DNA of 43,812 bases from contig JAEUWP010000294.1 in NCBI GenBank assembly GCA_018524725.1, positions 1 to 43,812 on the forward strand, read 5' to 3'. Each line of letters opens with the position of its first letter. Position 1 is the stretch's first letter. The notes below the pieces were generated by a model. The model was given only the letters and a program-made list of their open reading frames with translations, was not told the origin of the DNA and searched no databases. Below, piece after piece: positions 30,695 to 38,630 of the stretch. Made by a program: the position numbers and the translations under genes. The DNA comes from Podaxis mareebaensis. Lineage: Eukaryota > Basidiomycota > Agaricomycetes > Agaricales > Agaricaceae.

Positions 30695-31632
30695 AAGACA
30701 AGAAAGGAAACTAACTAACTAAGGAAGTCATTCAAGACAGAGTTCAGGTGAGATGCAAGAATACAAGGTGAATGTCTGTAATGAGGTAGAAAGGGAATTA
30801 TTTACTAGTTATGTTACAAGTCCATATCCAGATGAAGTTGTCCACTGGAGTTGGAGGAGTAAGAACCAGGAGATGACGTGGAACTGGGGACAGTGAAGTT
30901 CCCAACAAGAGGCAAGTCAGAAGAGTCTGACTCATGAATGACTAGCATGCTGTGGTGAGGTGATGACAACAATGATGATGACAAGGAAATATCTGCAGTG
31001 ACATAGGGAGGTGGATAAGGAGGAGGATCTGCAGCAGGTTCTGAGTCATTGATGCCAGGGATGTTGGAGTCGATGCTGTGAAGTGGAGGGAGCTGCAATC
31101 TGTGGGGAGGTATAGCCAGAGGTTCATCGGAGTTAGGATCAAGGTGATAGACTTCTACTTCTTGGAAGTAAAGTCCACAAGTGACTTTGTATTTGATAAT
31201 GTGAGGGATGACCTCGGGCGGGTACATCATGTAGGGGTGAAGGAACACAATCAGCTCTCCAGTGTAGGGGATCATCTTCCAACTGTGGGCCCAGGCAGAG
31301 TCAAAGTTATTATGGATGGTTTGGACATACAACCTGTCAGGATTGAAGACATGAGTGAAGGGAGCATTCTCCCAAGTGATGTGGAGTATTTCAGTCATCA
31401 TACGTCAGTTGAGTAGAATAGTGGTCCAGGTGTCAGCCAGTCTTGTGAGAATAGAGATGTGTGACCAGGAAGGTGACAATTGGCAAAGGCTTCATTACAA
31501 TAGCAGATGGGGTCTTCATCTGGTATATGAGTATCCTGAGTGGTGTGGTGGGAGGCATTGGGGAGTCCAAGCTCATGGACTAGAGCATTGTAGATATGGT
31601 TGCAGCAGGGTGTGCTAGAAGGGTTCATAACA
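30695..31632 (-). repeat. X2 5' LTR, truncated, with its own copy of the LTR-encoded ORF
   Basis: In minus sense it starts TGTTATGAACCC at 31632 and matches the 3' LTR for about 937 bp, then lacks the last 425 bp or so. The LTR-encoded ORF starts at ATG 31628, runs 89% of the remaining LTR and stops at 30814-30816 (DMDL end). A single-base deletion near 31403 relative to 16684 breaks the frame between FYSTD and MMTEIL; otherwise it is open throughout. Confidence 0.82.
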
Positions 31633-31637
31633 CATTT
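31633..31637. repeat. Target-site duplication cattt, right copy (X2)
   Basis: Second copy of the pentamer found at 7821-7825; LINE1 ORF2 resumes at 31638. Confidence 0.9.
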
Positions 31638-33464
31638 ACTACTAACTGCCATCTTCTTTCACAGGTCTATCATAACTGTGAAGACTACCTCCTCTGTCTC
31701 AGTTTTGTTCTTGAAAGAGACAAAACTGAGGCCTTCCATTTTTCCAACTGACCTTCCCATGACCCCAATCCCCCTGTCGTCATTGATGATTCCTTCACTA
31801 TCCACCCAAAACCCTTTCTCCACTACTTCAGCTTCTGGTTTGACAGGGGCCTCACCTTCAAGGAACATGTTCACTTTTATTCCACTAAGGCCCTCTCCAC
31901 CATCCGATGCATGCAGATGCTAGGTAACTCCATCTGTGGATTATCCCCCCTCCATAAACAACTACTCTATCATTCATGTGTCATTCCCATTGCCATTTAT
32001 AGCTTCTGACTATGGTTCAACTGTAATGCCCAATACCACAGACTCATCAAGTCCTTACAGTGCATGCAACGACAAGCAGCCCTTTGGATAACAGGCACAT
32101 TCCACACCACTCCCTCTGGGGGGATTGAAGCTATTGCTGGCCTCATCCCTATCCAACTCCACCTCTTCAAACTCGCTAAAAGGTGTTCTCTACAATTCCA
32201 CACCCTCCCCCCATCCCATCCCCTTAAACTCCTTACCCAAGATGTCAATCCCTTAGATGCATGCCAAACCAAACAACACTTGATGGTGCTTGACTTTGTC
32301 TCAGATGCTCAACTGGTCACTGACTGGTTCCAGTGCCTTCACCCCAGTGCCAAACCTGGCCAATGCCTGCTGGACTTGTTCAGTGATCACATCAAATTCA
32401 TCGAGTGCCCTGACCCTTTGAAAGAAGGTGCCATGGCACTTCACATTGCCAATGCCTCCCATGCCCAAGATCTCACTTTTTCCTCTCCTGTTTCCCTCTC
32501 AGTAGCTACAGATGGCTCTGTTCCCTCCAACCCTTCCCTCTCTGCCACTTCTGCTTTCATCATTTTCAATTCCTCTGATTCTGATATTCTCTCTTCTGCT
32601 GTCCACCCTTGTGGTGAGGTAACTACTTCTGACTCTGAATCATACGCTCTCCACCTCAGTTTATTCTCTTCCATCTCTCTCACTCAATCTCTTAATATTT
32701 CCTCAATTGTAGTTTTCACAGACTCTATCTCATTCGCTAAACTCCTTTTCTCTTACAGGCCCCACAGTGTGCATCTGGACTCTATCATAGTTGCACCTCT
32801 CCTCCATACATGGCTTTCCTCCTCTCCTCTTAACCACATCCACTTCTGGTCCATCCCATCCTCTGCCAACTGGTCAATACATCACAAGGTGTATACACTA
32901 GCCAAATCACTCTGCCTCCCCAACCTGCATCGTCAACCAATCTGCACATCACTCAGATTTGTTCAAAAACACTACACCCAAAAGTGCCTCTCTCTATGGC
33001 AACAACACATGAATGATCTGACCTTCCACAGTCACTCATGGCTCTCCTTACTCAACCCTGCATCGCAGCCCCTCCAACCCAAGTACACCAAAGGTGGTAC
33101 TTGGTTAAATTCACCCCTTGGAAAGAACACCAACCTATGTGCACACTTCATGCATTGCATCACCAATCACATGCCCATCAGCACCTTCTGACAGTGCTTC
33201 TTCCCTGGGTGCCACATTACTTCCTGCCCATGCAGCAAGCTACTTGAGACCCATGATCATATCCTTGATGATTGCCCCCATTTCAGATACCCAATAGGAG
33301 CCCATGACAGTTTCTTCTGGGTTATCCAATTCCTCAACCAAAACCCCACAGCATTTTCCTTTGCCGACCAGATACAAGGACCCATCACCCAAGAGGAGTT
33401 CACCACCCACTGCCTCAACAAAAGAGAGTGACTTGCAAGAAACGGAGTCCTGGACATCCACTGA
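31638..33464 (+). pseudogene. LINE1 ORF2, C-terminal part: RT end, RNase H and Cys/His finger
   Basis: The frame continues from 7825 (SF then TTNCHLL). RT thumb region: LERDKTEAFHFSN, STKALSTIRCMQMLGNSI, RQAALWITGTFHTTP. RNase H shows ATDGSVPSNPS, SDSESYALHLSLF and VVFTDSISFAKLLF, giving the D, E and D residues. The C-terminus has a Cys/His motif (CHITSCPC ... HDHILDDCPHF), as in Tad and jockey elements. In-frame stops are TGA (for example 33189-33191, where LINE2 has Arg). The original end is probably the TGA at 33429 or 33462. Confidence 0.87.
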
Positions 33465-33737
33465 AGGCCTTTTCCCTCTCAACCTCTGTCTCATAGTTAG
33501 CCCCCCTGCTTCTATGCTTCTCTTCCTCACTCCCTTTCATTATCCATGACACATTAAGTTAGTTCTCTCTCTTCTCGTCTCACATCTCTAGTGTAGTTTA
33601 TATACTCCTATCTCTCTCCCTCTCCTCTAGTTTTTCTTTTTCTTTCCTTTCTAGTTTTGGTATTGGGACTGCTATCATGCATCCATTTGTATTAGCTAGT
33701 CTGGTGCAATAAACATTGATTTAAAAAAAAAAAAAAA
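33465..33737 (+). mobile_element. LINE1 3' UTR and poly-A tail
   Basis: A pyrimidine-rich 3' UTR ends gcaataaacattgattt followed by 15 A (33723-33737) and then the TSD. An AATAAA signal lies about 15 nt before the A run. The tail of LINE2 is similar (GCAATAAATGATG before its poly-A). Confidence 0.85.
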
Positions 33738-33752
33738 GACTTGTGAATGATG
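33738..33752. repeat. LINE1 target-site duplication, right copy
   Basis: Exact repeat of 3088-3102, immediately after the poly-A tail. Confidence 0.9.
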
Positions 33753-34435
33753 AGCATGCTGTGGTGCAGTGAGGATGATGATGATGGTGACAAAGAGATG
33801 TCTGTAGTGATGTAGGGAGGTGGATATGGTGGGGGATTCACAGTAGGTTCTGAGTTGTTGATGCCTGGGACATTGGAGTCAATGCTGTAGAGTGGAGGAA
33901 GTTGTGATTGACAGAGAGGAATTACTGGAGGTTCGTTGGAGTTAGGATCAAGGCAATAGACTTCTACTTCTTGAAAGTAGAGTCCATGAGTGACTTCATA
34001 TTTGATAATATGAGAAATGACCTCAGGCAGATACATCATGTAGGGATGGAGGAATACAATCAGCTCTCCAGCATAAGGAATCATCTTCCAGCCATGTGCC
34101 CAGGCAGAGTTGAAGTTGTTGTGGATAGTCTGGACATATAACCCATTGGGATTGAAGACATGAGTGAAGGGGGCATTCTCCCAAGCAATGCATAAGATCT
34201 TGGTCATCATGTGGTTGGTCAAGTAGAAGAGTGGTCCAGGCATTGGCCAGTCTTCCAAGAATAAGGATGCATGGCTAGGGAGGCAACAGTTAGCAAAAGC
34301 TGTATATCAAACAGGGTCTTTATTTGGTATACCTGTATCTTGAGTGGTGTGGTGGGAGGCATTGGGAAGTCCAAGCTTGTGGACTAAGGTGTTGTAGATG
34401 CAGTTACAGCAAGGGGTGCTGGCTGGTTCACAACA
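33753..34435 (-). mobile_element. Solo LTR X1, second segment with decayed LTR-encoded ORF
   Basis: In minus sense it starts TGTTGTGAACC at 34435 and ends at the LINE TSD. It encodes most of the LTR ORF: LGLPNASHHTTQDT, one TGA, then an open run from about 34258 (DWPMPGPLFY, NGLYVQTIHNNFNSAWAH, PPPYPPPYITTDISL) continuing at 3102-2973. The start ATG has become GTG and a small indel lies just after it. It is more diverged from the X2 LTRs than those are from each other, fitting an older insertion. Confidence 0.8.
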
Positions 34436-34440
34436 AATGT
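34436..34440. repeat. Target-site duplication aatgt, right copy (X1)
   Basis: Pairs with 2405-2409; H1 coding sequence resumes at 34441. Confidence 0.85.
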
Positions 34441-36161
34441 TCTCTAGGTCACAGGCTGTACTAGGTCAAAAAATCTCTGAATCAATCTGGAAGTTACTTG
34501 GCTGGGAGCAAAACCAATATGGTGATGCTATATGTTTCTTGTGTGTTACATATCATGACAAAAACAATGAAATTCAAGAAGACCAGTATATCCTTTTAAT
34601 GATATCCCTTGTCACCACCTGACTATTCCTTAGGTTCATGGTCAGTAATGAAGACAAGTATATCAACAACTATAAACCCTTCCTTGCCTGTTATGAGATG
34701 CACATGAGTGGAGAACTGGCCATGATCAGAGGGCAAGTTCTTCCAAGTCAGTTTTTTGTTTATATCAATGTATCTTGTGAACTTACACAGTTGATTTTAG
34801 AACATGCAGTGGGGTCTTTATCCAAAGACACCTCCATTGAATATCATGAGGACAGCATGCAAATACTCATACTGCCCAACCCTGAAGCACTCTCATTAAG
34901 TGAGTTGTGTTACATGGTGAAAATCTTCATTGAAGAATTATGGGGTATGTACAAAATTCTCACCTTTGTGCATAGGCTAATTCTGTGTGGCAGTCAAGAG
35001 TGATGTTGATCATACACCAGCTACAGTTCCTTGGGAACTGTTGGAGAAATTCAAATCATCAACATCTCCCTTGCAAGACATATTGATGCTCTCATCATTT
35101 TCCAACCTGAACCCAGTAACAATGGACCTGGAAGATCTTGTGAAGTTCATGAAAATGCTCTCACAGCCAAATCATGGCCTGGTTTTCAAGAAATCAGTGC
35201 CTGTGAGGTGTGTATCCTACTCCTCATGTGTTGACTGGTACTCAATGTTCAACTTTGCCTGTTGATAGTGATCAGGGTTTGCACTCTGAATCCCTGTCTG
35301 TCCAAGCTTCCATGGCTTCAGAATGCTAGGTTCAGATTCCCCCACCATCTTGTGAGTCCCATACACCCCTGCAATCACCACCTCATGAGTCCCATACACC
35401 TCCACAATTGCCACCTTGTGAGTCTTGTATACTTCTGCAATCACCACCTCATGAGTCCCATACACCTCCACAATCACCACTTCATGAGTCTGGTACACCT
35501 CCACAATCACCACTTCATGAGTCCAGTACACCTCCACACCCACTACCTCATGGATCCTCCCTACTGCCACTATCACATGACTTGCATATATCTCACCATT
35601 CTACCCTGGACTCTGCTCATCAGGCAAGTTCAAGTCTGTCCCCTGCTTTGGTACTAATATGCCCACCCCTTAATTCACTACAGAATATTCTGCCACTGCT
35701 CCCACCTGACATTACTTCAACAGACCTTCTGTCTGTTCCCCATGCCTCTACTGAGGGTTCAGTACACTCCCAACCAGCTCATCCTGACAGCACACATCAC
35801 ACTGATCCCCATAAGCATGAGGCACAACTGGTGAGGACCAAGAGATCTCATAAAGGGGCAACAGCAGCTCCTGCTCAGCCTATTTACTCATCTTCACAGA
35901 TCATGAAACCTCCAACCAAGATTATGCCCATGGCTCACAAAACTCAAGAACCAGTGAAAAGGTGAGCACAGATTTAGCTTTGTTGATGCATTCAGCTGAT
36001 ATCTAAAATCTTAATCCAGAACATGTGTCAGTGAGTGCTATGTTTGGGAGCCCATCAATGACTCTGAGCCTTTACCCAGCAGCAATGTTCCAAATAAGCA
36101 TACACTCCCCCAACCACCTGCTCCAAAGCAGCAGTCACATAAAAAGCTCTGTAGACAATAA
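34441..36161 (+). pseudogene. H1 gene, 3' part (function unknown), with an 11-residue tandem repeat
   Basis: Exons joined by introns 34586-34633 (48 bp), 34945-34993 (49 bp), 35208-35268 (61 bp) and 35962-36019 (58 bp) stay in frame. Coding content: KISESIWKLLGWEQNQYGDA, then QFMVSNEDKYINNYKPF and a helical region, then VKSDVDHTPATVPWELLEKF, then a Ser/Pro/His-rich segment with six 11-residue repeats (35351-35548), and a C-terminus YVWEPINDSEP...KKLCRQ with TAA at 36159-36161. One in-frame TAG (35330-35332) lies before the repeats; it is either a true stop or part of an unrecognised intron. The gene is severed from its 5' exons by 32 kb of transposons, so it is probably dead. I do not recognise the family with confidence. 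Confidence 0.55.
35351..35548 (+). repeat. Coding minisatellite in H1: six 33-bp units
   Basis: Units encode variants of HESHTPPQSPP; period exactly 33 bp, so repeat number can change without a frameshift. Differences among units are mostly single substitutions. Confidence 0.85.
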
Positions 36162-36347
36162 TTTCCCACTACTTTAATTTTTTTGAGCTCTTAATTTCAT
36201 AGATTGGTCCTTTCATGCCTTGACTCCTTATCATCCACTGACAATTTTAGCTGATTTAATCTTGATTATTCATTTTAATCTAATCTATTTCTTTAGATCT
36301 TATTTACCAAGATTGGATTTAATTTTGATTACTCTTTTTAATCCATT
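36162..36347. other. AT-rich spacer, no gene seen
   Basis: It follows the H1 stop and ends at the TSD of the next solo LTR. Runs such as tttaatctaatctatttc recur loosely across it and across 37023-37300, which were contiguous before the LTR inserted. Confidence 0.5.
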
Positions 36348-36352
36348 CTATT

Positions 36353-37017
36353 TGTTATGAACTTAGTAAATGTTCACTATACATTTACTAATTATGTTTT
36401 CAATCTATTTGTCTCTTGTTTTATTTGAAAGCTTTAGTCTTTGATTTGTTTGTCAACTTCTATGTCCTTCTATGACTAAGCTTATGTAATATCAAAAGTC
36501 ATATGACTTTTATGGATTGATAAGCTTTCATACTATTATTAGAAAAGAAGACTTCTTCATCAAAGAACTTTTTGTATAGAACTATTATTAGTAGAATTAG
36601 GCTTCCTTTGTTCCAAGTCAATCTCCAAGTCAAGCCTTGGTACCTTAAGAACTTCTGAGAAGTTCTAATGTAGATATATTTAGATACACTGTCCTTAGGT
36701 ATATAAGCTGTCAATACTAACAAGTAGAAAACATTGTTTCTACTTGGTTAGGTGGAGACTCGAATAGAAGTCTTTATCAACTATAAGTGATACAAATTAA
36801 GTTGTCTCTATAATATCTATCACTCTCTAAGTTGCTTTAAGTCTTTCTATTGAGGAAGTAGATGTATTGTGTGACTATAAGTAATCGTTATCTTGACGTG
36901 TTGACTCTGTCAGTGCTTAAAGGTAATCTATCCATTAGTACACAAGAAGTCTCCTTTGATACAATCTGTGGATATGTATTGGGCCTCTTTATGGACTGAA
37001 GCAGCCTCACTATAACA
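36353..37017 (+). mobile_element. Solo LTR of a second, unrelated LTR-retrotransposon family (665 bp)
   Basis: Termini TGTTATGAAC and CACTATAACA form the inverted repeat TGTTAT/ATAACA and are flanked by the 5-bp repeat ctatt (36348-36352 and 37018-37022). A TATA box (TATATAAG, 36700-36707) precedes a perfect 10-bp hairpin at 36721-36746. No coding sequence. It shows no obvious similarity to the X, Y or Z LTRs beyond the ends. Strand is inferred from the TATA box. Confidence 0.85.
36721..36746 (+). promoter_or_regulatory. Hairpin near the predicted transcript start of the solo LTR
   Basis: caagtagaaa and tttctacttg are perfect inverted copies around the loop acattg, about 21 nt after the TATA box start, so at or near the RNA 5' end. 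Confidence 0.5.
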
Positions 37018-37022
37018 CTATT

Positions 37023-37311
37023 TCTTATAATTTATCAACCAGGATTGAATTTAATCCTATTCTTAGATTGGATTATTTGAGTTTAATCTGATCTGAGTGA
37101 GATTATGTTAATAATCCAACATTATCAGCCTTGACATTATCAAGAGATAAATGTCAGTTAATCCCAAGGATTCTGGATTATCCCAGGTTATCATGGATTA
37201 TCATGGATTATCATGGACTATCTTGGGTTGTGATGATAATCCAATTTGGATTGCATAATCATTATGCACAGCTATAGCTGTGGATGGATTAATCCCATGA
37301 GCTGCCACTGA
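37023..37311. other. AT-rich spacer with short tandem repeats
   Basis: No gene. Around 37183-37225 the 10-mer ggattatcat is repeated about three to four times with variation, and the pentamer taatc occurs throughout. Confidence 0.55.
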
Positions 37312-37712
37312 TGTCATATGACCTTGTCAAAGGTGATTATACTGCCAGTGCCCTTATCACTCTCAAAGTTACCCCCACATGTGATGTCAATGAGGATGAA
37401 GAAGAGAGTGACCAAACTGTCAGTGTGCCATTCTATCTATTGAAAAAACTCGCCAACTGGTGGGTGGTCCTTGGAGACTGAGACAGTTGACAACTCTACA
37501 TGATTAAAAAGGTCACTGTGACCAAGAGCCTCGTCATCAAGCTTGAGTTTACATTGCCCAAGGGTACACACTGTCCTTGACTCTATGTTGTGTGTGACTC
37601 CTGTGTTGGCACTGATCACGATATCGAGCTTGACCCAATTGAGGTGGCAGAGGGAGAGGTGGGTGATAGTGACAAGGATATGCAGGTAGTCAACCTACAG
37701 TGTAGCGAGTGA
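37312..37712 (+). pseudogene. Fragment resembling the C-terminal Sec63/Ig-like domain of Brr2 (U5 snRNP helicase)
   Basis: One plus-strand frame reads YDLVKGDYTASALITLKV, an acidic EDEEES patch, LANWWVVLGD, LYMIKKVTV, LVIKLEF, LYVVCDSCVGTDHDIELD and EVGDSDKD. In Brr2 the end of the protein has the same order: acidic patch, GWW-VVGD, LL-IKRV, KVKLDF, LY-MCDSY-GCDQEY, then an acidic end. Three or four TGA stops interrupt it. Only the last 130 codons or so are present, with no helicase motifs, so it is a dead gene fragment or a decayed partial duplicate. Assignment is by pattern recognition and could be tested by profile search. Confidence 0.6.
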
Positions 37713-37895
37713 CTCACTCCAGTGAAGCCATACAACGTAATGAGTGAGATGGGACCAGTGGGCCTGCTGGCCATACAACAGGGCTCTACTGAGATATACC
37801 CAGTAGGAATTTGTGATAGGCAAAGATCATAAGAAAGTATTGCATCATTATAGTGCAACAGGCATCACCACTTCGGCACTACACCAGTAGATTAT

Positions 37896-38068
37896 GCAGG
37901 CACTGGCACATTGTGTAGGGGGCTGGCACATTGCACAGGGGGCCGGCACATTGCACAGAGGGCCAGCACATAGCACAGAGGGCCAGCACATAGCACAGGC
38001 AACGGCACAGTGCCTGGGCACCAGCACATTGTGCAGTGAGCCAGCACGTGGTGCAGACACTGGCATGA
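37896..38068. repeat. Minisatellite, about 19-bp unit
   Basis: Degenerate copies of ggccggcacattgcacaga, about eight to nine units; variants differ mainly at former CpG sites (ggccggcac, ggccagcac, ggctggcac). It has no convincing coding role even though it is open in several frames. Confidence 0.75.
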
Positions 38069-38151
38069 AACCCAGTGCAAGACTGGCATTCATATTACAC
38101 TGAACATCGAGTGAAATGAAGTGATAGTATAAATGGAATTCAATTTACAAT

Positions 38152-38271
38152 TTATGCAAGGTCTACATCAATATCAGCTTCTGGATCATAGGATTGACCC
38201 ATGTTCTGTGAAGTGCAGTTGTCAATGTCAAGGATCTTTTTCATGATGTCCTCTTTGGCAAAAGTATCAGC
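38152..38271 (-). pseudogene. Last codons of an unknown gene, cut by LINE2
   Basis: The minus-strand frame reads DTFAKEDIMKKILDIDN, then a short polar run, and ends EADIDVDLA with TAA at 38152-38154. It is open from the LINE2 poly-A to the stop and acidic at the end, which suggests a real C-terminus. The rest of the gene would lie beyond the LINE, outside the window. Confidence 0.45.
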
Positions 38272-38630
38272 TTTTTTTTTTTTTAAAAAAAATCATCATT
38301 TATTGCAATAGACTAGCTACTACAAATGGGTGTGCAATAGCAGTCCCAAGAACTGAAACCTACAGACACAGGAAAGAAAAAGAAAGAAAGGAAAAAGAAA
38401 AGGAAAAAGAAGTGAGGAGGGGAGTGAGGGAGCTAGTGAGAGGCAACCAACACAAGATAGAGAGTACAGCTAATCAAACATAGAGAGAGAAAAGAGACAA
38501 AACTGAAGTGGGAGGGGAAAGATGGAGCTAGCAAGAGGCAAGCATAAATAAGAGAGAGGAAAGAGGAAAGACCCTTCTAGTGAACATCTGGAGTGCCATG
38601 TAAAGCCAGCCTCTCTCGTCAAGTAAGCCA

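Noticed and set aside
31078..31416. Plus-strand ORFs within the X LTRs (for example 31078-31416 and 16426-16901)
   Set aside because: They are shadows of the minus-strand LTR ORF; the minus frame is conserved in all three LTRs over its whole length, whereas the plus frames are broken differently in each.
3103..33737. Two independent truncated LINEs at 3-8 kb and 31-34 kb
   Set aside because: They are complementary halves: the break falls between adjacent codons of ORF2, with a cattt TSD from X2, and only the second half has a poly-A and the matching 15-bp TSD.
2410..34435. Treating the X-like segments at 2.4, 7.8, 16.2, 30.7 and 33.7 kb as five separate repeats
   Set aside because: Exact TSDs and rejoined reading frames show they are only three LTRs: X1 (split by LINE1), X2 3' LTR (split by Z) and X2 5' LTR.
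36499..36723. Minus-strand ORF in the solo LTR
   Set aside because: It is short, AT-rich, without motifs, and overlaps the LTR TATA box region.
37894..38103. Coding sequence over the 38-kb minisatellite
   Set aside because: The array is open in several frames on both strands because of its repeat unit, which is not evidence for coding.
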